DNA of 64,000 nucleotides from Lepidurus packardi (lineage: Eukaryota > Arthropoda > Branchiopoda > Notostraca > Triopsidae), in the NCBI GenBank assembly GCA_023053545.1, contig JAKZAN010000007.1:9610001-9674000 (forward strand), in the 5' to 3' direction. This document shows, piece after piece, positions 21,301-34,784 of this stretch; position 1 is the stretch's first letter; each line of letters starts with the position of its first letter. A model generated the notes under the pieces. The model did not search any database. It was not told where the DNA came from and worked only from the letters and a program-made list of their open reading frames with translations. Both the position numbers and the translations under genes were made by a program.

Positions 21301-24300
21301 TTTTATGGGAAATTTGCACTTTTTCTTCTTGTTTCGGGTTCGTAATGTTGAATATGGACAGTAAACGTAAGAGGGCGCAAGATGCTTTTGTATACACCTG
21401 ACTTTTAATTTTGCATTTGGAAACTCCAGCGCCAACGCAGTTTAGTGAAGTTTACTGTTCGACTAATAATGAGAGTTGGTTTGACGGGGAAACGTGTTCA
21501 ATAGGTTTCCTTAAAAATCAACGAATTTCCTTAAGAGCAACGGACAACTCAGGAGGAAGATGGCATCTACGGAAGACTATAGTGTTCCGTTTGTGGTTGC
21601 AACTAGGCTCAGACAGTATTTAGCGTCCATTTGCACTTTGACGGAAGTAAACGATCATGTTTTCACTGGGATCGCTGGTAGAGAGACGGTTTTATTGTAA
21701 AAAGAGGTTCACTTTCAGCTACCGAGGCCCTCAACAGCCCAAGTAAACGTTTCAAAACACTCTAGGAAACACGAGTAAACACGCGGCCACGACCGTTGCC
21801 CTGTTTGAAAAGAGTCACGTAGTCCACGCGTCCAATGGGAGACGGCCTTTCAAGTCCAAGCTTGCGGTAGCACCCTTACTTCGTTAAGAGCTTTTGGCTT
21901 TGGTCTAAGGACCAAAAAGGAAACCAGGATCATGTTACTTAGCCATAACTTAACTTCCCCTTAAAGAAACTTCAATAAAAGTTGTTATTAATAAAAGTTG
22001 TTATTTTATCTTTTAAACAATTGGCCCGTACAGAGGTAAAGGACTTAAAATCCAAACTGTAAGTTTGTTTGACTGTTGGAAACAACCTCTTAGGTCTCAA
22101 ACTACATTCTTAGCCTTCTTTCAAACAAAACGCTACTTTAAGTTGGACTTAAGGTTTATCTCAATTCTATCTTATTAGACTTTCATCTAGCCATTTCTTA
22201 AAGGCCATGAAACGTCTAACTGTTGGTGGCCTTTAAGAAGTAAGTTAGGTAAATTCTTAGCGAAATGAACTCCAAGTTAATACTCATGGCTTTCCAGACA
22301 TTCAATCACACCTACGCTCTACAACGCAATTCCGGAAAAGTCAAGCAACAGCAAACTTGTAGCAAGTTCCTACAAGTTCGCAACTTTTTCACTGTAAATG
22401 ACACTTGCCATTCTAGCCTTCACGTGGCTAATTCATATCCGCAAAATCTAGCTAGAATAAAAATAGATTAAGGATTTCGATAACTGAGAGATACATCTTG
22501 TATCACATACAAAATCCTGGAAAGACCTATATTTGCTCGGGTTTTCAATTTTCCAGTTGGAATTTTTCACAAGCAGGCGTCAAAGCTCAATACTTTCCGC
22601 CCCCCAAAAGGAAGCTTAGAGCTTACCATTCAATCTCATGAATAAAAAGAAACGACGACACGATGTGACTGTCGACAGCGCAACTGGAGACTGTGATATC
22701 CCATTTTTTTTTATCCTGTCACCACGTGTGATAGGAATTCAAGTACATAACTTCCGTAATCAATGTCACCCAAACTTGCTTAACATCCCCATACCACTTT
22801 TGTGTTTTAAAAAAAGAAGAAAATCCTTAACCACATCCACAATCAGTAATTGGTTAATCAATTCCCTACGAAATTGCTCCAATGGAGAATTTCTCAGCCA
22901 ATTTGTAAAATGACAGACATTTGGATCATTCGAATCACCAACGGTACTTTTCATATCAACGATCCTTTCTATAAAACTTATCTTTTTATGTATCATTTCG
23001 GCAGCCTTTAACGTCAAGTAATATTGAGAATTCCGTGTACCTATCCCGCTCTGTTTTCTCTCCTCTCTTATATCTCGGTATCTGTCTTTAACAGACCCAC
23101 TTGATCTCTTCCTCGACAGGCAGTTAAAGATTCTTGTAGGTCTTGAAGAAAGAAAAGATCTTGAGAAAAAGTTCGTGACGAGCTTAATAAAACTCCAGTT
23201 TCATACTCAAAGTCATTCGACCCGCAACCACCAAAAGGCAGTTACTGACAAAAGGCAAAACGACTATCAGCACACGGTTTAAAAGACAAAAAAAAAAATC
23301 TCTTTCTTGCTGTAAATAAGATATGTTCCTTCTTTCTTTACATAATGCGTAACCAAGATCTCTTCTAACCCGTGAAATTCAGAGACATTTCCGGAAAAAT
23401 TGACACTTCCAAGACGTGCCAAGCGCATCACCCTGGAGCTTCGCCTGTTGCTCTTAATGCAAATTTAAAATCTCCGGATTTGCCAAAAAAAAAAGAAAAA
23501 TCACTTTTCAACTTCCTATTTCTCTTTTTCACTCTCGTCTTAAGCTCCCTGTCAAGTCAAGGGTTCTCAAAACCCCTAGGAAGTCCTTTAAAAATCAAGT
23601 ACAAAAACTTCGTCCTATTGCTACTAATGCAAATCACCGGATTCTGCAAAAAAAAAAAATCTTCTGTTTCACTTTCCGCCTTCACAGTGTCTTTTTCACT
23701 CTCGGTTGAAGCTCTGACATAGGTCAAAGGTCCTCAAAAAGTCCGAGGACGTCCTTTAAAATCAAGTACAAAAAAACTTCGTTCTATTGCTACTAATGCA
23801 AATCACCGGATTCTGCAAAAAAAAAAAATCTTCTGTTTCACTTTCCGCCTTCACAGTGTCTTTTTCACTCTCGGTTGAAGCTCTGACATAGGTCAAAGGT
23901 CCTCAAAAAGTCCGAGGACGTCCTTTAAAATCAAGTACAAAAAAACTTCGTTCTATTGCTACTAATGCAAATCACCGGATTCTGCAAAAAAAAAAAATCT
24001 TCTGTTTCACTTCCCGCCTTCACAGTGTCTTTTTCACTCTCGGTTGAAGCTCTGACTTAGGTCAAAGGTCCTCAAAAAGTCCGAGGAAGTCCTTTAAAAA
24101 TCAAGTACAAAAACTTCGTTCTATTGCTACTAATGCAAATCACCGGATTTTGCCCAAAAAAATCTTCTGTTTCACTTCCCGCCTTCACAGTTTCTTTTTC
24201 ACTCTCGGTTGAAGCTCTGACTTAGGTCAAAGGTACTGAAAAAGTCCGAGGAAGTCCTTTAAAAATCAAGTACAAAAACTTCGTTCTATTGCTACTAATG

Positions 24301-27300
24301 CAAATCACCGATTTTGCAAAAAAAATCTTCTGTTTCACTTCCCGACTTCACAGTGTCTTTTTCGCTCTCGGTTGAAGCGCTGACTTAGGTCAAAGGTCCT
24401 GAAAAAGTCCGAGGAAGTCCTTTAAAAATCAAGTACAAAAACTTCGTTCTATTGCTACTAATGCAAATCACCGGATTTTGCCCAAAAAAATCTTCTGTTT
24501 CACTTCCCGCCTTCACAGTGTCTTTTTCGCTCTCGGTTGAAGCGCTGACTTAGGTCAAAGGTCCTGAAAAAGTCCGAGGAAGTCCTTTAAAAATCAAGTA
24601 CAAAAACTTCGTTCTATTGCTACTAATGCAAATCACCGGATTCTGCAAAAAAAAAAAATCTTCTGTTTCACTTCCCGCCTTCACAGTGTCTTTTTCACTC
24701 TCGGTTGAAGCTCTGACTTAGGTCAAAGGTCCTCAAAAAGTCCGAGGAAGTCCTTTAAAAATCAAGTACAAAAACTTCGTTCTATTGCTACTAATGCAAA
24801 TCACCGGATTTTGCCCAAAAAAATCTTCTGTTTCACTTCCCGCCTTCACAGTTTCTTTTTCACTCTCGGTTGAAGCTCTGACTTAGGTCAAAGGTACTGA
24901 AAAAGTCCGAGGAAGTCCTTTAAAAATCAAGTACAAAAACTTCGTTCTATTGCTACTAATGCAAATCACCGATTTTGCAAAAAAAATCTTCTGTTTCACT
25001 TCCCGACTTCACAGTGTCTTTTTCGCTCTCGGTTGAAGCGCTGACTTAGGTCAAAGGTCCTGAAAAAGTCCGAGGAAGTCCTTTAAAAATCAAGTACAAA
25101 AACTTCGTTCTATTGCTACTAATGCAAATCACCGGATTTTGCCCAAAAAAATCTTCTGTTTCACTTCCCGCCTTCACAGTGTCTTTTTCGCTCTCGGTTG
25201 AAGCGCTGACTTAGGTCAAAGGTCCTGAAAAAGTCCGAGGAAGTCCTTTAAAAATCAAGTACAAAAACTTCGTTCTATTGCTACTAATGCAAATCACCGG
25301 ATTCTGCAAAAAAAAATCTTCTGTTTCACTTTCCGCCTTCACAGTGTCTTTTTCACTCTCGGTTGAAGCTCTGACTTAGGTCAAAGGTCCTCAAAAAGTC
25401 CGAGGAAGTCCTTTAAAAATCAAGTACAAAAACTTCGTTCTATTGCTACTAATGCAAATCACCGATTTTGCCAAAAAAAATCTTCTGTTTCACTTCCCGC
25501 CTTCACAGTGTCTTTTTCGCTCTCGGTTGAAGCGCTGACTTGGGTCAAAGGTCCTCAAAAAGTCCGAGGAAGCCCTTAAAAAATGAAGTACGAAAGTAGA
25601 CACTTTTGTCCGTTTTTCCAGGCATGAGAAAGGAGCAGTCAACGTTAATATTATTGCTTACAATAAAGTGATATGAACCGAACCAAACGACCTTTTGGCT
25701 TGCACTACTGTCAAGTCGAGGCCAAAAAGTCGGTTACTAAGAGTCGAGTCCCTTAAGGATTTAGACTTGTTTTGCTTATTTCCAACAGCAATTGCTGTAA
25801 CTGGGAAACGGCGTTTGGCTGCCAGAAAACTCGTCAAATCCGGCTGTTACAGCCACCCACGCACTAACGGCGACATAGAAACGACAGCTTGTGCTTGATT
25901 GCCGTGTCCTTCCAACAAGAAAGTGAACTAACTGAATCCTGCGAATCGTAAACTAACCGAAAAAAAGTAGAAAAAACAATATAAATCACAATAAAAAAAG
26001 GAACCTAAAATCTTATGGAACCCAGCTTCATTTAATTGCACATTCTAATTTTAAATTTTTAAAAGAATCATATCGCGGAAAGAACGGAGAATAATAATGA
26101 CAAGCTCCTCAACTACTCAAAGTTTGTAAAAAAAAAAGAAAAAACTTTGCGTTTGAATTCTTCTATCCATGAGTGCAGAGCACGGAAAAAAGCTTCCAGC
26201 ATTTCACGTTTTAATGGCTTGTTAACAAGTTCCACGATTTACAAAAGCAGTCTAGTTAAGCAATCAATCCAATCGCAACAGTAAATGCTTAGGGGGAAAA
26301 AATCTCTTGGTTTCACAGGCAGAGACCTAAAGGGGAAATAAAGAGTCCAGGAAACGCTGTATGTAAATCCGAGCGACACCAAAAATCATTTAGCCTTCTT
26401 TTCTTTCAAGAGAAAAGACAAAAGAAAGACAGAAAAGACTTAGAAGCGTCGAAAGCTTGCTGTATTTCTTAAGATTTCTGAAGCAATCCTTAAGGCTAGT
26501 CCCTACAGACCAGACGAAGCGCTGACTGGCTGTCAGCCGTTTAGAACGACGAGCTAACACTTTCTGTTCGCGTAGGACCGAAATATTAAGTTTCAGTTCA
26601 CCTGACTGCAGCTATGAACCACATGGGAACTTGCTTCGGCAGCCATGCAGTCATATAGCTATAGCTGCCGGTGCTTGCGTGTTTAGAATTGTGAGCTGCA
26701 GTGCCACATGTATTATTTCTGCCAACTTAGTCCAATGGTAAGAAGTTCCTCTAGGGTAGGCTATGAGACCTGAACCATGGTTTCTTTACTGCATATTGCT
26801 GCAGTAATAGAATTTGTACTGCGGCAGAAAACAGCTTCTATGGCTTCTGTCAGCCGTTTAGAACGACGAGCTAACAGTTTCTGTTCGCGTAGGACCGAAA
26901 TATTAAGTTTCAGTACACCTGACTGCAGCTATGAACCACATGGGAACTTGGCTCGGCAGCCATGCAGTCATATAGCTATAGCTGCCGGTGCTTGCGTGTT
27001 TAGAATTGTGAGCTGCAGTGCCACATGTATTATTTCTGCCAACTTAGTCCAATGGTAAGAAGTTCCTCTAAGGTAGGCTATGAGACCTGAATCATGGTTT
27101 CTTAACTGCATATTGCTGCGGTAATAGAATTTGCACTGCGGACGGTAAACAGCTTCTATGGCTTCTTTACCGTAAACTTGAGTTTACTTACAACAGAGAC
27201 AGTTGGGGTTTGAAAGGATGTAACAATATAACTTAACTGCCGCAGCAATACATTTTGAGTTCAGCTAAGATGAACTCAAAGTTCAGCCAAGTTATTGTAG

Positions 27301-29729
27301 AACTGTGAGTTAACTACCGCAGCAATACATTTTAAGTTCAGCTAAGATGAACTCAAAGTTCAGCCAAGTTATTGTAGAACTGTGAGTTAACTACCGCAGC
27401 AATACATTTTGAGTTCAGCTAAGATGAACTCAAAGTTCAGCCAAGTTATTGTAGAACTGTGAGTTAACTACCGCAGCAATACATTTTGAGTTCAGCTAAG
27501 ATGAACTCAAAGTTCAGCCAAGTTATTGTAGAACTGCGAGGCAAATGGATCACTTGAATTACTGCAATCAGGCAACATAGTTAATGCACTGTAACTTGAA
27601 TGACTGCAGTAATAAAAGCCCCAAATGGGTCTCAATTTCACCACTAAAGTTAAGTTTCCTTAAGGCTTTGACCCTCCCTACAAGCATGCAATTCTGATTT
27701 ACGCCAAAAACCGGAAAAGGAGTTTTCTAAAGAGATCAATACATCTGTAGTTTGGCAGTTGAGAAATGGAATTGCACGGCCAAAAAAACAAAAAAAAAAG
27801 GGGAAAAAAACATGGGCGGTTCCCGTATTACCGCTCCCAGAAGCAGTCACGTACATTCAATATACACGTGTGTTATCCATAGATTTTCCCACGAAAAAGC
27901 CAGAAGTTTTTCGTATATATTCAGCCAGATTAAATTACGATCTCCAAACACGAAAACGCCCTTGTGATACCGGTGTTGGAGCAATATACGGGACAGGAAA
28001 TTAAGCAGTTATGGGGAGCGAATGTCATGTACTGTACGTACCATCATCAAACACTGTCGCCTACTAGGACATCCCAAATAAATACATAAAAAAATAAAAC
28101 AAAGGAAAATTGTGTTAGCATAGAAAACCACCTGCAGCGGTCAAATGACACAAACAAAAGTCGTGTCTTTTATCTAGCCCGAAATAACTGCCCTTCCTAG
28201 GAATCGGGTCATAACTATTCCTTTGGAAATGAAGAAATTCGATGTCTACTTTCATCGAACATTCCTCTTCTTATTTGTCTGCCCCCCCTCCCACTCCCTT
28301 TACCCTTTCCAATGCAATATGCAGCGAAACCAAATACAATACAGAAAAAAAGAAAAAGACGGAGAGAGCGTGCAAACAACTCCAAGTGCCAAAATCTCAT
28401 CAAGGACTTTTTTTTATCACAAACGCGGCGAAACCATCAAAACAGAAGTTGTTTACTTTTACAAGCTTTATGGCTTTATTACATAGATAACCCATTCAAA
28501 AACTTTTATTAGGGTCGGATTGTACCTGAAGAGCTTTCTGAAGGGTTGTCCAGCCATTTGTTCTTCTTTAAAAATTTCTTAACGTTATTGAATGAACTAT
28601 CTCTGAAAGTTGATCTTCATTATTCATTTGAAAAATTTTTTCTTTTCCTTAATAACCTAATTTCATTTTCTTAATAACTTACGAAGCAGTTTGGTTTAAG
28701 TTTGAAATGTTTTTAATTGTTATTTCAGGCTTATTAATTTTTTTTAATTTAAAATTTTTGAATTTGAGTTTAATATTTAATTTTTTTGGATCTTGCTTTA
28801 AATTATTGGGGATAAAGTTAGGAAACAACGAGAATGTAAAGACACGGTGAAGAAAGTTTCGGTAAAGTATTGCGTTTCTCGTTTGTTAAAAAGCTGTTAG
28901 GAAAACTGTTAGGCAGGATAACAATTGATCCTTAAAATGGGCAAATACATGAACTTATCTTTTTCAACATCAGGTCATCAAGATGTTGGTCGTGGTAGTG
29001 GCGATATTTGCCACTTTGTGGCTCCCTTATCGTGGAATGCTGGTCTACAACAGCTTCGCTACGATGTACGAAGGCAGTCGCTTCATGGATCTCTGGTTTC
29101 TCATGTTTGCCAAGACTTGCGTTTACATTAACAGGTAAACTATACCAAAATATGTATGTACTTAGAACTTTAAGCCAGCAAAGAGCAAACGCTCAAGCTG
29201 GTCGTATAAAAAAAAAAAAACAGGTAAACTGTACCCAGCAAACCCTTGTGTACTTCCTTTAATTTCCCTCAAATTACAATAATTCTGGAAAAATTTTAGA
29301 AGCCATAGCAATAATTGAATAGAATTTGCTCATTCTAAAGTCTATCTTACTCTAAGAATGATAAGATTCTCCTCGGAAGGATAGTTTAGCTTCTCGGAAG
29401 CTTTCACGTGCCTAATTGTAATTAACCATGTATAAGGTTACGGACTCTTTTAAAACGTCAGAACAACAATTTGTTATAAGACTCTTTTCTTGTTTAAAAA
29501 CTTCTTTAAAACCTTGTTTGAAAGCCAATTTCAGCGGCTTAAAACCATGCGCGAAATAACAAAGAACCAGGAATTTCGTTTAGAAATCTGAAATCACTTG
29601 CTTTCCAATTTTCCTTAGTTTTTCGCTCAACTATGTCAAAGAAAGAAGACTCACAACATAAATAAATCAACTGAAAAGCGATTAGCAGGGAAGAGAAAAA
29701 CACCTAGGCTCCCTCGCTTATTCTTCAGG

Positions 29730-29760
<31 letters not shown>

Positions 29761-32700
29761 CGTACAAGAAAATGATCAAGTTTTTTGCATTACGATCCTA
29801 AGGTGAATAAAGGCACCGATTTAATAATACGACATAAGCAGACAAGACCATTTGTCCAAGTCGTCCAGACTCCCGAGACTCGTATAGAACAAAGTGCGAG
29901 ACCCGTAGAGAGAGATAAAAATGAGCCGGGGAAAAAAATAATTCAACCCAACCAAAAAACAACAGAATTACAACTTTCAGCGAAGCTTTTTTTGGCTCAC
30001 TATCATTTCTTAGGCTAAAAAAAAAAAAGAAAAAAAAAAAAGAGAACCCATTTACCTAATCAAAAACCTGCGCAGTCTTAAAAAATCCTCAAAATAATTA
30101 AATAAAACTTAACTTCAATAAAATCGTCATTTTTTCTTTAATTTCGTAGTCGTAAAAACTCCTCAAAAATCATCCAAAACTATAAAATCGGCGTTTTTTC
30201 TTTAGTTTCTGACATTATCTGCAAATCTGAATTGACCAGCCGATACTAAAAAAACCTGCGCAGTCTTACAAAATCCTCAAAAAACTTACATAAAATCGTC
30301 ATTTCTTCTTTAATTTCGTAGTCGTAAAAACTCCTCAAAAATCATCAAAAACTATAAAATCGCCGTTTTTTCTTTAATTTCTGACACATTCTGCAAATCT
30401 GAATTGACCAGCCGATACTAACAGAATAACCATTCAAAAAAGAAAGATTTTTTTTTCATTAAACAAAAAAAGTGATTTGATTTGAAGTGTTAGTGATTTT
30501 TTTCTGTACAAATTTCGTAATTTGTATTAGTGTTATTGTTTAATACAATTTTTAAAATCAATTTTAATGATTTTTTTTAACAAGATTTCGGAACGTGTTT
30601 ATAATTTTTTTCCTTTATTTGTAATACAATTTCGGAATGCATGTTTGTGAATTTTTTAATACAAATTTCGGAATTTGTATTAGTGATATTGTTTTATGAA
30701 ATTTTTAAAATCAATTTTAATGATCTTTTTAAACAAGATTTCGGAACGTGTTTATAATTTTTTTCCTTTATTTTGAATAAAATTTCGGAATGCATGTTTG
30801 TGAATTTTTTCATACAAATTTCGGAATTTGTATTAGTGATATTGTTTTATAAAATTTTTAAAATCAATTTTAATGATTTTTTTAAACAAGATTTCGGAAC
30901 GTGTTTATAATTTTTTTTCCTTTATTTTGAATACAATTTCGGAATGCATGTTTGTGACTTTTTTAATACAAATTTTGGAATTTGCATTAGTGATATTGTT
31001 TAATAAAATTTTTAAAATTAATTTTAATGATTTTTTTAAGAAGACTTCGGAACGTGTTTATAATTTTTTTCCTTTATTTTGAATAAAATTTCGGAATGCA
31101 TGTTTGTGACTTTTTTAATACAAATTTCGTAATTTGTATTAGTGATATTGTTTAATAAAATTTTTAAAATTAATTTTAATGATTTTTTTTAAACAAGATT
31201 TCGGAACGTGTTTATAATTTTTTTCCTTTATTTTGAGTAAAATTGCGGAATGCATGTTTGTGAATTTTTTTATACAAATTTCGGAATTTGTATTAGTGAT
31301 ATTGTTTAATAAAATTTTAAAAATTAATTTGAATGATTTTTTTAACAAGACTTCGGAACGTGTTTATAATTTTTTTTCCTTTATTTTATAAAAATTTCGG
31401 AATGCATGTTTGTGAATTTTTAAAATACAAATTTCGGAATTTATTTTATTGATTTAGTTTTTTTTTCAAGACTTGGAAAGTGACTTGAATTGTTTTAAAT
31501 TGTTGTAATAATTGTTTGGGGGATTTTACAAGGGTATTTTTAACACGCGATCTTAAGCGACGCAAGTTAGCGATCTTGGAAGCAGTGTTGGTCATTTCGA
31601 TCCAAAAGTCTTAAACTGGAGCAAGAAAACTTGAACGTGTGCATGTTAAACAGCAATAAAGTTTGCGTCCAGTGTCAACCCTAAGGGGCGAATGTGGATT
31701 AGACCTTGGGCAACGGGCTAAAAACAATCCGTATGTTTATGATATGCTTTTTAATCAAGTTGAAAAAGACATAAATTGCGTTGCAGGGACAAAAGAATTG
31801 TTATTACTGAGATGTTGGCACGCATCACCCAACCGTTGATCATTATTTTGGGGTCCCTCCATGCTCAATTCATTATTCGGGTCGCGTCCTTCACTGCACG
31901 CAAATAGATATACGGAGCACATGCATATGATATCTCGTACACGTGGACGACGCTGTTGTACATCTAAAGAGACTAATTAAGCCTAAGGTGAGGGGAAAGA
32001 CAAAACCATAATCAACATATGGCGCAAGCTTAGGGGACGTTGAACTGACAGAACCTAACGTAATTTATTTCAATGTCCAAAAGTGTTGCAACTTGGGAAT
32101 GTGACCAACTGCTCAAGTAGGCGGAACCAGAAATGGTTATAGTTCTTCCGCCGTTAGTTCTACTGCAACCATCTCATATTCAACATGAGAGAAAAAACGT
32201 GGGATGGCACAAGTCTTTAAACTTGGCTAAATTTTCATAATAAACTTTCATATCCGAGTTGAACTTAAGAAATTGTTATTTAAACCCCAAAAGTTTCAAA
32301 AAAATTAAGGAAACTGAATGCTGAATGAAATTTTGCTTATTCACTTTTGCTTGGAAGTTCTGTTTTTTTTTTAAAAAAAGTGATGGGTTTGAATTCACAT
32401 TGCACTCGATGGGTGCGCACTAGTGCAGCACGAGTACGCACTGGTGCACCCCAGTGGAGCACGAGTACGCACTATTCAAGTGCAATTTTTGATTTCTTTG
32501 CTTAATGTTCGGTATTTTTTTTTACTGTAGCATTTAAGAATATTCCCTAGGACTTATAAGAAGCTTTTTTCCCCCAAAATTTACCTACCTAGAAAGTTAG
32601 GGTAATCATAGGTTCAGTTCATCCTAATGAAGCAATTCAAACGCTAGTAATTTACTCCTTTCGTTTCAGTGCAATCAACCCGATATTGTACACGGCCATG

Positions 32701-33790
32701 TCCCTCAAGTTCCGCCGAGCTTTCAAGAGAATGCTAGCATGTGGTAAGTATAGATTTCTGTTATTTCTACATTTCTATTACCAAAACACCTATCAATCCC
32801 CGTCTCTGCCCTGTCCGGGGCGGTCCGTCGCTCTAAATCGGGAGCCAGCACACACAAAAAACACCAAATATCCCTTTCTTGCTCTCCTGGTCACTATTTC
32901 TGACGGTTTAGGGGATCTTGAGGCGTTCTAAAGTTCAAACAGATCCTGTGCCGCTCCCAAATCAAACAAAAAAGAAAGAACAAGACCATTACAGCCGCAT
33001 CACCAACTTTGCTGTAAAACCAACGACAGCCAATCAACTATGGCTGCGTTGTCATCTACAAAACTGCATAAAAGGATCCGAGTTTGAAAACACAGCACAT
33101 GATAACACCGTTCTACTCCCCAGAAAATAATGGATTTCCTTTCCTATACAAAGGATTAAGCGTGAAAAACCGGAGCTCCAGCTCGTCAGCTCAGCTTCCA
33201 AGATGACAAACAACTTCTCGTCGTGCCTCTCATATTTTTGGCTTCATTTATTATCCCTCTGTCTTTATCTCTTTGTGGGCGGGAAGACGACTACAACTCT
33301 TTAAAAAAGAACCAAACCTCGAAGATCCTAAGCTTGACTCGAAAACTCAAAACTTATTTACTGTTCTGCTCTTTGAGTTCAGCTCATCTGGTGTGCAAAA
33401 ACAAATATTTGCACTATCGGACCTGTCAACCATTTTCAATTTCCAAGCAACGATTCTTTAACGCGATTCCTTATTTTTAAGTGAATAATTCCTAAGTTAA
33501 AAATCTTCCAAAAATGAATCCGAAAACTTGTGACATCCCTTCAAGCCTCTTGAAAATCCCGCATTCTAAAACCTGAAAACCTGCTTTGAATATTGAAGTT
33601 CCATTATTTATATCCTTCTCCTGCGCAAATCAATCCAACCCACGTCTTGAGCATGAGCATCATTCTAATCCAATCTAATTTTGGAGACAGAAGATGACCT
33701 GTCATGTACCGCTATTTCCCCACGTGCTTACCACGCTATCTTCCAACGAACCTAGCTCTCCCTGCTTCTTCTGAAGCACTCGCAAAGATC

Positions 33791-33829
<39 letters not shown>

Positions 33830-34268
33830 ACCACGCTATCTTCCAACGAACCTAGCTCTCCCTGCTTCTTATGAAGCAATCGCAAAGATCCTTAAAAAAA
33901 TAAAAAAAATAAAAAATAAATCTTACCACGATTCTTTAACGCGATTCCTTATTTTTAAGTGATTGATTCCTAAGTTAAAAATCTTCCAAAAATGAATCCG
34001 AAAACTTGTGACATCCCTTCAAGCCTCTTGAAAATCCCGCATTCTAAAACCTGAAAACCTGCTTTGAATATTGAAGTTCCATTATTTATATCCTTCTCCT
34101 GCGCAAATCAATCCAACCCACGTCTTGAGCATGAGCATCATTCTAATCCAATCTAATTTTGGAGACAGAAGATGACCTGTCATGTACCGCTATTTCCCCA
34201 CGTGCTTACCACGCTATCTTCCAACGAACCTAGCTCTCCCTGCTTCTTCTGAAGCACTCGCAAAGATC

Positions 34269-34307
<39 letters not shown>

Positions 34308-34746
34308 ACCACGCTATCTTCCAACGAACCTAGCTCTCCCTGCTTCTTATGAAGCAATCGCAAAGATCCTTAAAAAAATAAAAAAAATAAAAAATAAATC
34401 TTACCACGATTCTTTAACGCGATTCCTTATTTTTAAGTGATTGATTCCTAAGTTAAAAATCTTCCAAAAATGAATCCGAAAACTTGTGACATCCCTTCAA
34501 GCCTCTTGAAAATCCCGCATTCTAAAACCTGAAAACCTGCTTTGAATATTGAAGTTCCATTATTTATATCCTTCTCCTGCGCAAATCAATCCAACCCACG
34601 TCTTGAGCATGAGCATCATTCTAATCCAATCTAATTTTGGAGACAGAAGATGACCTGTCATGTACCGCTATTTCCCCACGTGCTTACCACGCTATCTTCC
34701 AACGAACCTAGCTCTCCCTGCTTCTTCTGAAGCACTCGCAAAGATC

Positions 34747-34784
<38 letters not shown>

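Noticed and set aside
30873..31348. Phe/Asn/Lys-rich ORFs on both strands
   Set aside because: They arise from the AT-rich 153 bp repeat; both strands are open, as expected for composition alone.
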